From contig NZ_CP034726.1 of assembly GCF_004359375.1 (NCBI RefSeq), positions 1,488,001 to 1,552,000 on the forward strand: a stretch of 64,000 nt of DNA, in the 5' to 3' direction. Under the pieces are notes generated by a model, which searched no databases, was not told the DNA's origin, and saw only the letters and a program-made list of their open reading frames with translations. Source of the DNA: Acetilactobacillus jinshanensis (GTDB lineage: Bacteria > Bacillota > Bacilli > Lactobacillales > Lactobacillaceae). Below, piece by piece: positions 1-8,649 of the stretch (position 1 is the stretch's first letter; each line of letters begins with the position of its first letter). The translations under genes were made by a program, and so were the position numbers.

Positions 1-15
1 ATCAAGTAAAAATAA

Positions 16-46
16 AGGACGAAATATCATCATATTCCGTCCTCTT
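16..46 (-). terminator. Terminator after mazF
   Basis: A GGACG-AATAT stem with a short loop is followed, read on the minus strand, by a T-rich run. It sits just past the mazF stop and probably ends the murF-alr-mazF transcript. Confidence 0.7.
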
Positions 47-65
47 TATGTATTTTTAATTATCG

Positions 66-437
66 TTAGTCACTTTGGTAACTTGAATCCAAGCCGATAC
101 TTTTTGCCAACGCTTGGTCAACCTGTTTCATCAGGTCATCATCCAAATGATCAATTCGATCACTTAGCCGTTGCTTATCGATCGTTCGGATCTGTTCCAA
201 CAAAATCACCGAATTTTTAGCAATCTTTGAATGCGCCGAACTGATCTTAACGTGGGTCGGCATTTTGGGCTTTGAATTCTGAGCAGTAATTGCAGCTACG
301 ATTACCGTTGGACTGTAGTGATTACCAACGTTATTCTGAATAATCAAAACGGGACGACTGCCGCCTTGTTCAGAACCAACAACGGGCGAAAGGTCTGCAT
401 AAAAAATATCGCCACGCTTAATTTTGATTTTTGGCAT
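66..437 (-). CDS. mazF: MazF/PemK (EndoA) family mRNA endoribonuclease
   Basis: A 123-residue protein of normal length for MazF/NdoA, a sequence-specific single-strand mRNA endonuclease of type II toxin-antitoxin systems. The N-terminal [18 protein letters not shown] segment and the [10 protein letters not shown] strand are the hallmark of the family. The start is preceded by a GGAAG ribosome binding site. It lies 28 bp after alr. In B. subtilis the order is alr-ndoAI(mazE)-ndoA(mazF), but no antitoxin gene fits in the gap here, so this copy is an apparent orphan. Family assignment is firm; whether it is toxic, and what restrains it, cannot be seen. Confidence 0.93.
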   Translation of the reverse strand: MPKIKIKRGDIFYADLSPVVGSEQGGSRPVLIIQNNVGNHYSPTVIVAAITAQNSKPKMPTHVKISSAHSKIAKNSVILLEQIRTIDKQRLSDRIDHLDDDLMKQVDQALAKSIGLDSSYQSD

Positions 438-465
438 TTTGCATCATCTTCCGTCTTTAAAAAGA

Positions 466-1590
466 TTAATTAATGTATTTTCGCGGTAATCGCTCGGTAA
501 AGCCACAGGCAATTTCATAATGAATGGTGTGACTGTAATCAGCCATATCCTGCAAGCTAATTTCCTTATCGCCATCTTTGCCGATAATCGTAACCTTGGT
601 CCCAGGTTCCATCTGGTGAGGTAACCGAACCATAAACTGATCCATGCATACCTGACCAATTACTGGACAGAACTGACCGTCGATCAAAACGTGAAAGCCC
701 TTCAAATTACGATGAAAGCCATCAGCGTAACCAATCGGCACCGTCCCGATCCATTGATCATCGCCAGTCGTATATGTAGCACCATAACCAATCGAGCGAC
801 CTGGCTTCACTAATTTAACGTAGCTCAATTCGGTCGTCACCGTCATGGCTGGTTCTAACTTAAACGGTGGCTTTAACGCACCTGCTGATGGATTAAGTCC
901 GTAACCAGCGGCACCATAACGAATCATGTTGCCGTTACACTTCTGGTGCCATAAACTGGTGGCTGAATTTGAAACGTGAACGAACTTTGGTCGTGGCTTG
1001 ACAACTTCCATTAACTTATTAAAGCGGTTAACCTGTAACTTAAAATACTTATCATCAGGTGAATCAGCCGTTGCAAAATGGGTGAAGATCCCTTCAAAAT
1101 CAAGCTGATTATGATCTTGTTTAATCGCCTTTAAAGCCTGTTTCAAGCCGGTCTGAGTCTGAAAACCAATTCGGCCCATTCCGGTATCCAAACCAATGTG
1201 AACCCTTAACGGATCCTTAATGCTCTGCTTCCGTAAAAGCTGGGCGGCTTTCTGTAACCATTTAGCTGAAGAAACGGTCAATGAAACGTGTTCCTTAGCC
1301 GCAACCGGAACGGCATTCAAATCAGTTAAGCCTAACACCAGGATCGGATCCTGAAGGCCAGCTTTTCTGAGCTCTAAAGCTTCATCTAAAATTGCCACAC
1401 AAAAACCAGATGCACCGGCCTTTTTAGCGACTTTCGCAACTTCGACGGCACCGTGGCCATAACCATTGGCTTTAACCACCATAAATAAACGGGTTCCGTG
1501 ATCTAATCGTTCGTATTCTGAATGAATATTATGATATAAAGCGGCTCGATTGACAATTACCTGGGCGTTTCGATGAACCCCAACTGCCAT
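466..1590 (-). CDS. alr: Alanine racemase
   Basis: PLP enzyme converting L-alanine to D-alanine for peptidoglycan (and often teichoic acid) in the cytosol. The PLP-binding lysine lies in VKANGYGHG (about residue 40 of the chosen start). The catalytic tyrosine region SIGYGATY and the CMDQFMV segment are present. The open frame extends 15 codons further upstream, but AGGAGG lies 10 bases before the ATG at 1588-1590, giving a 374-residue protein starting MAVGVHRN, the usual length. It lies between murF and mazF, probably one transcript. The cshA and acpS genes often found between murF and alr in related genomes are absent. Confidence 0.96.
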   Translation of the reverse strand: MAVGVHRNAQVIVNRAALYHNIHSEYERLDHGTRLFMVVKANGYGHGAVEVAKVAKKAGASGFCVAILDEALELRKAGLQDPILVLGLTDLNAVPVAAKEHVSLTVSSAKWLQKAAQLLRKQSIKDPLRVHIGLDTGMGRIGFQTQTGLKQALKAIKQDHNQLDFEGIFTHFATADSPDDKYFKLQVNRFNKLMEVVKPRPKFVHVSNSATSLWHQKCNGNMIRYGAAGYGLNPSAGALKPPFKLEPAMTVTTELSYVKLVKPGRSIGYGATYTTGDDQWIGTVPIGYADGFHRNLKGFHVLIDGQFCPVIGQVCMDQFMVRLPHQMEPGTKVTIIGKDGDKEISLQDMADYSHTIHYEIACGFTERLPRKYIN

Positions 1591-1649
1591 TTCGCAACAC
1601 TTCCTCCTATTTAAATAACTCATTAATCTTAACACACTATTTAACGAGA

Positions 1650-1682
1650 AAGGGCGCCATAGCCAAATGCCACGGCTCCCTT
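1650..1682. other. GC-rich imperfect hairpin between murF and alr
   Basis: AAGGG-GCC on one arm pairs with GGC-CCCTT on the other around a short AAAT loop. Neither strand has a T tract after it, so it is a poor intrinsic terminator. It lies in the leader of alr on the minus strand and could be a weak attenuator or mRNA-stabilising hairpin; the role is inferred only. Confidence 0.45.
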
Positions 1683-1709
1683 AGTCAGTTCTTAACGTTA
1701 ATTAATTAT

Positions 1710-3083
1710 TTATTTAGTAATCTTTGCTAAAACTTTTTCTAGATGAATACCGTGACTAGCTTTTAACATAACTTCATCACGTGACGTTAACTCCTGCTCT
1801 AGATCATGAGTCAACTGCGGTAACTGGTCAGCTTGATAATAGTGGACCGCATTAGTAGGATACTTATCAGCTAAAGCTGCTTTCAAAGCGGCCATATCAG
1901 TACCAACCAAGTATACCGACTGAATCTTCTTCGGATCCAAATCCTTAGCTAACGACGCGTGCATTGCCTTTGAATCAGATCCCAATTCAAGCATATCACC
2001 TAAAACGGCAATTCGTTTGCCGTCAGTATGAGTAGCGGAAAAAGTCTTCAAAACGGCACGGGCTGCACTAGGGTTCGAGTTATAAACATCACTTAATACG
2101 GGTTCGCCCTTTTTACCCGTCATCCATTCAGTTCGATTCTGAGTCAGAGAAGCGTTCATCAAGCCCTTTTGCATGTCCTCTGGTGAAACACTGAATAAAG
2201 AGGCGATTAGCATTGCGGCACAGGCGTTGTTGACATTGTAATGGCCGATGATCGGGATCGTAAACTGTTTCCCTGGATATCGGTTAACCGTAAATGACGT
2301 CTTAGTGTCATAGCCCTTAATCTGGGTGGGATAGATATCGTTAGAATGCTGGTCACCAAAGGTTAATTGTTTCTGGCTCACCTTTTTAGCTCGAGCCTGT
2401 AATAATGGTTCGTCACCGTTAAATAAAAACGTCCCGTCAGCTTTTAAACCATGGGTGATTTCCATCTTAGCGTTGGCAATCCCGGCTCGACTACCCAGAT
2501 TTTCGATATGGGCCTCACCAATCATTGTAATCAACGCAACGTCAGGTTCAGCTATTTTGCTCAACTTATCTAGCTGGCCATAATTATCCATGCCCATTTC
2601 AACGACTAAGACCTGTGTGTCAGGGTTCATTGATAAAATGGTAACCGGAACCCCAATCGCGTTATTAAAACTTGCGTGGGTCTTAGTAACCCGGTACTTA
2701 GTGGATAAGATGGCGGTGGTTAAATCTTTAGTGGTCGTTTTACCGTTACTTCCCGTAATCGCAACGACCTTCGGATTAACTTTTTGACGATAATAATTAG
2801 CTAATGTCTGTAAAGCCTTTAACGGATTATCAACCACGATAATTGGAAAATCCTTCGGTGGATTCGGGTGATCTGCGGCCCAAAAACTAGCTACAGCACC
2901 GTTTTTGCGAGCGCTTGGTAGATATTTATGACCATCACGCTTTCCCGTTAACGGGACAAATAAAGCCCCCGGTTTTAACCGACGACTATCAAACGCGGCG
3001 TTCGTAACGACCTGATCACTATACTTGCTGACGTCATTCTTAGCGGAAACGGCGCGAGCAACTTCTTCGACTGTCATCCTCAT
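1710..3083 (-). CDS. murF: UDP-N-acetylmuramoyl-tripeptide--D-alanyl-D-alanine ligase
   Basis: Cytosolic ATP-dependent Mur ligase adding D-Ala-D-Ala to the UDP-MurNAc-tripeptide. The N-terminal MurF domain (FDSRRLKPGALFVPL) is followed by the Mur ligase P-loop ITGSNGKTTTKD at about 109-120, the central-domain segment THASFNNAIGVPVT, and the C-terminal DVYNSNPSA and VLGDMLELG segments. At 457 residues it has normal length. Two in-frame starts (3083 and 3077) are possible; an AGAAG-type site precedes the first by about 13 bases. It heads the murF-alr-mazF run, which groups D-alanine supply with its use. Confidence 0.96.
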   Translation of the reverse strand: MRMTVEEVARAVSAKNDVSKYSDQVVTNAAFDSRRLKPGALFVPLTGKRDGHKYLPSARKNGAVASFWAADHPNPPKDFPIIVVDNPLKALQTLANYYRQKVNPKVVAITGSNGKTTTKDLTTAILSTKYRVTKTHASFNNAIGVPVTILSMNPDTQVLVVEMGMDNYGQLDKLSKIAEPDVALITMIGEAHIENLGSRAGIANAKMEITHGLKADGTFLFNGDEPLLQARAKKVSQKQLTFGDQHSNDIYPTQIKGYDTKTSFTVNRYPGKQFTIPIIGHYNVNNACAAMLIASLFSVSPEDMQKGLMNASLTQNRTEWMTGKKGEPVLSDVYNSNPSAARAVLKTFSATHTDGKRIAVLGDMLELGSDSKAMHASLAKDLDPKKIQSVYLVGTDMAALKAALADKYPTNAVHYYQADQLPQLTHDLEQELTSRDEVMLKASHGIHLEKVLAKITK

Positions 3084-3117
3084 ATATTGGAATCGCTTCT
3101 TTCAATCAACACCATAT

Positions 3118-3918
3118 TTAATGCATTTTGTAATTTTTAACGTGGAACTGCCACTTTTTCTCAGGTTCATTATATAGCAGCCAACCAATTTTCTTTGTAT
3201 TTTGATAAATATCCGATTTATAGTACCAGGTTGATTGAGCGTCTGGGAACTTTTCAACCAGTAACGGAATTTTAAAAATGCGGTGATGCTTAACCTTATC
3301 GGTTTCATCGAACGCAATGATCATGCCATTCTCAGTAATGTTAACTAATTGCTTCAGAATTGCCAATGGTACGTCGGCGACGTGAAAACTAAAGCGGTTC
3401 AACTTTCCCAGCGGCATAAAATGCAAATGACTGTGGAAATTCTTGGCCGTTAGTAACATATGTCGTTTAACGGAGTTATTTAAAACCCGGTTAAACGTAA
3501 GTAACCGTTCATAATAAATTTTTGTAAAATGCGACCGCATCATCAGATAGATATAATGATTATGTAACTTTGAAGAAAACGCGTCATGCATTGGGAAGCC
3601 CATGTGACTCAGGTATAACAATTCAGCAATTTCATAATCCAGAAGTTCATCCAGATCTTCGTTACTGTGATAATCAATAACTCGTTTGTTATTAATTTGA
3701 TCGTTCAATAAGTACGCCTTAACGTTCTGTTGTCCTTGAATCACACTGAACTTAGTGTGGGCGTTTAGACCGTTCGCGTGACGGCGATCATCATTAAGTA
3801 ATATAATATTATGCGGAATTTCCTTTAATCCTCGAACAAAGTCGATCGAGTCAATTCCTCTTGCAACGACCATTCTCCGTACGATATCGGTACTAACGTA
3901 AATAAAATTATTCCGCAT
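3118..3918 (-). CDS. Unknown conserved-looking protein, 266 residues
   Basis: I do not recognise a family. The open frame reaches to 4077, but the part beyond 3918 runs antisense over the start of the facing phosphatase gene and lacks a ribosome binding site. The ATG at 3916-3918, 14 bases after AAGAAAG, gives MRNNFIYVSTDIVRRM. The protein has no signal peptide or membrane segment. It has an acidic stretch (NEDLDELLDYEIAELL) and ends in a Lys- and Tyr-rich segment. It is divergent from the LMW phosphatase with about 94 bp between, so they may share control. It ends 35 bp before the murF start on the same strand and could be cotranscribed with murF. Confidence 0.7.
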   Translation of the reverse strand: MRNNFIYVSTDIVRRMVVARGIDSIDFVRGLKEIPHNIILLNDDRRHANGLNAHTKFSVIQGQQNVKAYLLNDQINNKRVIDYHSNEDLDELLDYEIAELLYLSHMGFPMHDAFSSKLHNHYIYLMMRSHFTKIYYERLLTFNRVLNNSVKRHMLLTAKNFHSHLHFMPLGKLNRFSFHVADVPLAILKQLVNITENGMIIAFDETDKVKHHRIFKIPLLVEKFPDAQSTWYYKSDIYQNTKKIGWLLYNEPEKKWQFHVKNYKMH

Positions 3919-4012
3919 TGCAAAATCACGCTTTCTTATCACGTGATTAATTATACTATGGTTCGAGGTATTTTCCGTTACAGTGCGTTTACATTTTGTA
4001 TCAAGGATGTGA

Positions 4013-4486
4013 ATTATAACTAAAGTATTATTCGTTTGTCTAGGTAACGTTTGTCGATCAGCAATGGCTAACGCCATCTTTCGCAGGTTAGTTAAACAAG
4101 CTGGTGTTCAGAATCAATACCAGATTGATTCCGCCGGAACTAGTGATGAAGAACAGGGCCACTATCCCAATCCGCACGTTAGGAAAATCCTATCACAACA
4201 CGGTTACGACTGGCGTTATCTGCACGCTCGTAAAATCACACCGCGTGATTATAAATGGGCTGACTACATTATCGGGATGGATACTCAGAACGTTGCTGAT
4301 TTAAAAATTAACGCTCCGTTAGGCTGTCGGTCTAAGATCCATCTCTGTTTAAACATCTTGCCTGATCATCATGGTCAGGAGATTCCGGATCCCTGGTACA
4401 CCCACAAATTTAGTTATACCTATAACGTCTTAGTGAAAGTGTTGCCCGTCTGGCTACGTTATTTTCAAAAGCATTCTAAAAATTAA
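4013..4486 (+). CDS. Low-molecular-weight protein-tyrosine phosphatase with a non-AUG start
   Basis: LMW-PTP family enzyme that dephosphorylates phosphotyrosine through a Cys nucleophile in a C(X5)RS loop. The first ATG at 4064 lies after that loop. Reading the same frame upstream gives KVLFVCLGNVCRS, a complete P-loop, preceded by TGA at 4010-4012. The only possible starts before the loop are ATT at 4013 or ATA at 4016, behind a good AAGGA site at 4003-4007. The DPW aspartate motif of the acid catalyst is present, and the total of about 157 residues is the family length. The gene looks functional only if a rare AUU or AUA start is used; otherwise it is a start-codon mutant. Confidence 0.8.
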   Translation: MITKVLFVCLGNVCRSAMANAIFRRLVKQAGVQNQYQIDSAGTSDEEQGHYPNPHVRKILSQHGYDWRYLHARKITPRDYKWADYIIGMDTQNVADLKINAPLGCRSKIHLCLNILPDHHGQEIPDPWYTHKFSYTYNVLVKVLPVWLRYFQKHSKN

Positions 4487-4493
4487 GTAAAAT

Positions 4494-4529
4494 AAAAAGC
4501 CGTTAAGTTAATAACTTAACGACTTTTTT
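4494..4529. terminator. Bidirectional terminator between the phosphatase and rpmE2 genes
   Basis: Stem CGTTAAGTT-AAT-AACTTAACG, flanked by A-rich and T-rich runs, ends both converging genes. Confidence 0.85.
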
Positions 4530-4545
4530 AATGATTTAATTCAAA

Positions 4546-4806
4546 TTACTTATTGCTCTTTTTGTCCAAGCCGTAACGCTTATTGAACTTATCTACGGCA
4601 CCGGCAGTCTTAGTCATGCTTTCCTGACCAGTGTAGAATGGATGAGAACTTGACGAAATTTCAACTAGGATTAATGGGTATTTCTTACCATCTTTCCAAG
4701 TGATCGTCTGATTGGACTTACAAGTAGAACCGGTCTTAAATGCATAACCAGTACTTGTATCCTTAAATACGACTTGGTGGTAATCTGGATGGATTCCTTT
4801 CTTCAT
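4546..4806 (-). CDS. rpmE2: 50S ribosomal protein L31, type B
   Basis: 86-residue type B L31, the zinc-independent form: the CXXC pairs of type A are absent and only one cysteine (C29) remains. [16 protein letters not shown] at the start and SHPFYTGQ in the middle are typical of the family. An AAAGGAG site precedes the ATG. It has its own strong promoter overlapping the end of murA, and follows rpoE-pyrG-murA in the order usual for lactobacilli. Confidence 0.96.
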   Translation of the reverse strand: MKKGIHPDYHQVVFKDTSTGYAFKTGSTCKSNQTITWKDGKKYPLILVEISSSSHPFYTGQESMTKTAGAVDKFNKRYGLDKKSNK

Positions 4807-4873
4807 ACTATATCGCTCCTTTGCCCTGAATCATTTTCTTTGAATCAGAGATTATCGATTAGTCGACCTTGCA

Positions 4874-4902
4874 ATAATAACATCATTTGGGCCGTTTATC
4901 AA
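4874..4902 (-). promoter_or_regulatory. Promoter of rpmE2
   Basis: On the minus strand TTGATA and TATTAT are separated by exactly 17 bp, about 70 bp before the rpmE2 start. It is close to the housekeeping sigma consensus. Confidence 0.7.
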
Positions 4903-4913
4903 TTTTCTCTGAA

Positions 4914-6179
4914 TTATTCTCTTACTAATTCAACGTTCGCGTTAAGGTTAGTTAACTTACCGATGATATTATCATAACCACGTAAAATATTGCCGGCTTT
5001 TGAAATTACGGTCGTACCATGAGCCATCAATCCGGCAATTACGTCGGCAGCGCCCGCTCGAATTTCATCAGCTTCAATATGGGCTCCTGTTAAATGATCA
5101 GTGTGGTTAATAATGATTAACCCTTGCTTATTAACGTGAATATTAGCGCCCATTTTAGCCAACTGAGCAACGTGTTTATTTCGATGAGGATAAATGGTAT
5201 CACGAATCACACTCTGGCCATCGGCCTTTAATAATAATGGCGTGATGGGCTGCTGTAGATCAGTCGCAAATCCCGGGAATGGATGGGTAGTAATCTTGAC
5301 ACCCTTACAATGAGTGATCTTCGGAACATAAATCTGATCCTTACCGATCTTCAATTTGATCTCCATTTCATGAAGCTTGTCCAAGAACGATTGTAAGTGA
5401 TCAGGAATTACGTTCTTAATCAGGATCCCGTCACCAACGGCTGCTGCCATTGATAAATAGGTCCCAGCTTCGATTCGATCAGGAATAATCCGGTGCGGCT
5501 TAGTAGTTCTCAAAGATTTAACACCGTGAATCGTAATGGTATGAGTACCTTCACCAGAAATGTGAGCGCCCATTTCCTTTAAGAAATTCACAACATCAAT
5601 AATTTCGGGTTCTTTAGCTGCATTCTCAATTACGGTAGTGCCATGGGCTTTAACCGCCGCCAGAAGTGAATTGATGGTAGCGCCAACTGAAACCATTGCC
5701 AGATGAATCCGAGCACCATGTAAACCTTTCCCGTGGGTTGTTAAATGAATACAGCCGTTATTTTCGGTAACGGTTGCACCTAAACTACGGAAAGCCTTGA
5801 TATGCTGATCAATCGGTCTGGGGCCAAAACTATCACCACCGGGTAAATTAACGGTTGCATGACCAAATTTACCTAACAAAGCACCCATGAAGTAATACGA
5901 TGCTCTCAAACTAGCAATCGCTTTGCCCGACAACTTATTATCCTTAATATGAGTTGGGTCAATTGTAATGTTACGGTGAACAAATTCAGAAGGTACGTTC
6001 ATCGATTCCAAAATCACCATTAGATTATGAACATCCAAGATATCAGGGACCATTAAAAATTTAACGGGTGTATCCGCTAGAATAGCTGCCGGAATCAGAG
6101 CCACGGTACTATTTTTAGCTCCACCAATCGTAACTTCGCCTGATAACCGGTTGCCACCATGAATTATCATTTCGTTCAT
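4914..6179 (-). CDS. murA: UDP-N-acetylglucosamine 1-carboxyvinyltransferase (MurA) with Asp in place of the catalytic Cys
   Basis: Catalyses enolpyruvyl transfer from PEP to UDP-GlcNAc, the first committed step of peptidoglycan synthesis. The 421 residues include the K22-N23 pair (GGAKNS) and the flexible loop at about 112-124. The loop reads LPGGDSFGPRPID: residue 116 (codon 5832-5834, GAT) is Asp where the E. coli enzyme has Cys115, the residue alkylated by fosfomycin. Asp here is known from M. tuberculosis MurA, which is active and fosfomycin-resistant. The rest of the fold is intact, so the protein should be active. Its position after pyrG resembles the second MurA copy of Firmicutes. 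Confidence 0.95.
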   Translation of the reverse strand: MNEMIIHGGNRLSGEVTIGGAKNSTVALIPAAILADTPVKFLMVPDILDVHNLMVILESMNVPSEFVHRNITIDPTHIKDNKLSGKAIASLRASYYFMGALLGKFGHATVNLPGGDSFGPRPIDQHIKAFRSLGATVTENNGCIHLTTHGKGLHGARIHLAMVSVGATINSLLAAVKAHGTTVIENAAKEPEIIDVVNFLKEMGAHISGEGTHTITIHGVKSLRTTKPHRIIPDRIEAGTYLSMAAAVGDGILIKNVIPDHLQSFLDKLHEMEIKLKIGKDQIYVPKITHCKGVKITTHPFPGFATDLQQPITPLLLKADGQSVIRDTIYPHRNKHVAQLAKMGANIHVNKQGLIIINHTDHLTGAHIEADEIRAGAADVIAGLMAHGTTVISKAGNILRGYDNIIGKLTNLNANVELVRE

Positions 6180-6277
6180 TTTTTATTTCCTCACTTAATT
6201 TTCGTTAACTAGAAATGATTGTGGCAATTTAAATGCCTTGTAAATGATAAATCTTGAACCGAGTTAACGCAAGCTTA

Positions 6278-7903
6278 TTACTTAGCTGATTTACTAGAAT
6301 AGTGCTGACCAAAAGCAGCCTTCACAAACGACTTGAATAAACCTTCCGGTCGGGTTGGTCTGGATAAGAATTCTGGATGGTATTGTGAACCAACGAAGAA
6401 CTTCTTGTTTGGTAATTCAACCACTTCAACCAAATGATTATCCGGTGAAGTTCCTGAGATTACCAAGCCGTGCTTAGTCATTGGTTTACGGTAAGCATTA
6501 TTGAATTCGTAACGATGACGATGACGTTCATGAATCAATTTCTTACCACCGTATGCCTTAGCGGTTACGGTACCAGGCTTTAACTTACATGGGTAAGAGC
6601 CTAGACGTTGGGTACCACCCATGTCGTTGATATCAGATTGATCAGCCATTAAATCAATTACTTTGTGTGGTGTATAAGGATCAAATTCAGTTGAGTTAGC
6701 GTCCTTTTCACCTAAGACGTCACGAGCAAATTCGATACTAGCAATCTGCATTCCTAAGCAAATCCCTAAGTACGGAACGTTGTGAACTCGAGCGTAACGG
6801 CAAGCTCTGATCATGCCTTCAATTCCACGGCTACCAAAACCACCTGGAATTAAGATTCCGTCAGCGCCACCTAAGATCTTGGCGGCAACTTTGTCATTAG
6901 TAATCTTTTCAGCATCGATGTAGTTAATGTTAACTTTAGAATTTAATGGATATCCAGCGTGCTTTAAAGCGGCATCAACTGAAATGTATGCATCCTTTAA
7001 GGAAACGTACTTACCAACTAAATCGATGTTAAGGGTCTTCTTTAAGTGAAGAACACGGTAAGTTAATTTCTTCCATTCGGTCATGTTGGCTTTCGGTGCT
7101 TTGATACCTAAGTGCTTTAAAATACCTTCATCAAGGCCTTGTTTCTGTAATATTAACGGAACGGCATAAATCGTTGGTTCATCCAAGGACTGAACAACAG
7201 CGTTAGTTGGGACGTCACAGAACAGGGAAATCTTCTTGATCATGGTTGGTGTCATTGGTTTTTCGTTACGGGTAACGATAAAGTTCGGGTGAATTCCGTA
7301 GGCCTGTAACTTCTGAACACTATGTTGAGTCGGTTTAGTCTTCATTTCCTTAGCGGCGTGAAGATAAGGAACTAACGTAACGTGAACGTAGCAGACGTTA
7401 TTGGCACCCACATCATTCTTCATTTCACGAATGGCTTCTAAGAATGGTAAGGATTCCATATCACCAACGGTCCCGCCGATTTCGGTGATGACGACGTCAG
7501 CATTAGTCTTCTTGGCATCCTGTTCGATCTTACTCTTGATCATCCCGGTAATATGAGGAATTACCTGAACACAGGCACCTAAATAGTCACCGTGACGTTC
7601 TTTACTAATAACTTCGGAATAAACCTGACCAGTGGTCAAATTAGAATACTTGTTCAAATTATTATCAATAAAACGTTCATAATGACCTAAATCTAAATCG
7701 GTTTCGGCACCGTCATCCGTAACGAAGACTTCACCATGCTGATACGGACTCATGGTTCCTGGGTCAACGTTAATGTACGGATCACACTTCTGGATCGTAA
7801 TGTTCAGACCACGATTTTTCAGTAAACGACCGATTGAAGCTGAAACGATACCTTTACCTAAAGACGAACACACACCGCCGGTAACAAAAATATATTTAGT
7901 CAA
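6278..7903 (-). CDS. pyrG: CTP synthase
   Basis: 541-residue two-domain enzyme making CTP from UTP, ATP and glutamine in the cytosol. The synthase domain starts [19 protein letters not shown] and carries the [13 protein letters not shown] and [13 protein letters not shown] motifs. The C-terminal glutaminase has its nucleophile in GICLGMQ, with PGGFGSRG before it and the YHPEF His-Glu near the end. All key residues are present. An AGAGGAGAG site precedes the ATG. It is controlled by an attenuator leader of the pyrG type directly upstream. Confidence 0.98.
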   Translation of the reverse strand: MTKYIFVTGGVCSSLGKGIVSASIGRLLKNRGLNITIQKCDPYINVDPGTMSPYQHGEVFVTDDGAETDLDLGHYERFIDNNLNKYSNLTTGQVYSEVISKERHGDYLGACVQVIPHITGMIKSKIEQDAKKTNADVVITEIGGTVGDMESLPFLEAIREMKNDVGANNVCYVHVTLVPYLHAAKEMKTKPTQHSVQKLQAYGIHPNFIVTRNEKPMTPTMIKKISLFCDVPTNAVVQSLDEPTIYAVPLILQKQGLDEGILKHLGIKAPKANMTEWKKLTYRVLHLKKTLNIDLVGKYVSLKDAYISVDAALKHAGYPLNSKVNINYIDAEKITNDKVAAKILGGADGILIPGGFGSRGIEGMIRACRYARVHNVPYLGICLGMQIASIEFARDVLGEKDANSTEFDPYTPHKVIDLMADQSDINDMGGTQRLGSYPCKLKPGTVTAKAYGGKKLIHERHRHRYEFNNAYRKPMTKHGLVISGTSPDNHLVEVVELPNKKFFVGSQYHPEFLSRPTRPEGLFKSFVKAAFGQHYSSKSAK

Positions 7904-7953
7904 TGCTCTGTCTCTCCTCTTATTACTTAATCTCAGAAGGCCTTATAAAAACA

Positions 7954-7990
7954 TAAAAGCCTCCTATTTCATTGAACAGGAAGCTTTTAT
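7954..7990 (-). terminator. Attenuator hairpin in the pyrG leader
   Basis: Read on the minus strand, AAAAGCTTCCT pairs with AGGAGGCTTTT and is followed by ATGTTTTTAT. It lies between the promoter and pyrG, about 50 bases after the predicted transcript start, so it acts before the gene rather than after rpoE. The C/U-rich 5' arm could pair with a run of added G residues. Confidence 0.75.
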
Positions 7991-8035
7991 CAAGTATTTT
8001 TCGAACTAATGTAACCTCACGATAAATCATGGGGC

Positions 8036-8076
8036 GCCCTAATAAAAATCATACTTGGAAATAATTAAATTGTCAA
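8036..8076 (-). promoter_or_regulatory. pyrG promoter with GGGC start site
   Basis: TTGACA (8071-8076) and TATGAT (8048-8053) are 17 bp apart. After 8 bases the transcript would begin GGGC (8039 downward). This is the initial sequence required for CTP-sensitive reiterative G addition in B. subtilis pyrG. The -35 lies directly after the rpoE stop codon. Confidence 0.8.
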
Positions 8077-8080
8077 AATC

Positions 8081-8590
8081 TTAATTATCTTTACGCTTAT
8101 TCTGGGTCTTGTTAAATTCTTCTTCAGTCAACGGGTTATCATTACCTGAATGCTTAAGGTCTTCACGGTAACCACGTTCTTCGGAATTCAAGTTTTCGTC
8201 GTCAGAACTTTCGTTGTAGTCGATAACGTCATCGTTTTCACTAGCGTCATCTAAAAAGGCGTCAATTTTACGACGAGGCTGTTTAGGTGCCGTAGCATCT
8301 TCATCTTCGGGCTTAACCGTAGCTTCGTTGATGGAATTATATGGATACCAGGTGCGTAAGCCCCATAAGTTATCACCTAATGAGATGAAACTGCCGTCAG
8401 TGTTCAAATCCGTGTAGAACTGAACAATTCGGCTTCGAATGTTGGCATTGGAAGCACCCATGTACTTCTGAATTTCGTTAGTTAAGTCAGCGAAAGATAA
8501 AACATCGCCACGTTTTTGTAAAATTGCGTGGGCAACTTCAACCATCGATAATTCATCTTTGTTTTCAGTATCAAGCTTGCCTAGCTTCAA
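8081..8590 (-). CDS. rpoE: RNA polymerase delta subunit
   Basis: Gram-positive accessory RNA polymerase subunit that promotes polymerase recycling. The N-terminal winged-helix (ASNCE/HARE-HTH) domain has DELSMVEVAHAILQKRGDVLSFADLTNEI and the NLWGLRTWYPY segment. The C-terminal 70 residues are strongly acidic (Asp/Glu-rich), as expected. The frame is open from a GTG at 8599, but AAAGGA ends one base before it. The TTG at 8588-8590 lies 10 bases after AAAGGA and gives a start (KLGKLDTENKDELS) closer to relatives, so I chose it. HelD, the partner in polymerase recycling, is also in this window. Confidence 0.93.
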   Translation of the reverse strand: MKLGKLDTENKDELSMVEVAHAILQKRGDVLSFADLTNEIQKYMGASNANIRSRIVQFYTDLNTDGSFISLGDNLWGLRTWYPYNSINEATVKPEDEDATAPKQPRRKIDAFLDDASENDDVIDYNESSDDENLNSEERGYREDLKHSGNDNPLTEEEFNKTQNKRKDN

Positions 8591-8649
8591 ACGACGCACG
8601 TCCTTTCACACTATATGATTCTCTAATCTTACTTTTTAATTTTAATCGT

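Noticed and set aside
444-659. A 71-codon minus-strand frame between and over the end of alr, a possible mazE
   Set aside because: It lies in another frame of alr, has no ribosome binding site and no AbrB/MazE-like sequence.
3935-3950. TTATCACGTGATTAA as a second parS
   Set aside because: Only the CACGTG core agrees; six defined positions differ from the consensus.
3919-4077. N-terminal extension of the unknown 266-residue protein
   Set aside because: It runs antisense over the phosphatase start and lacks a binding site; the ATG at 3918 is well placed.
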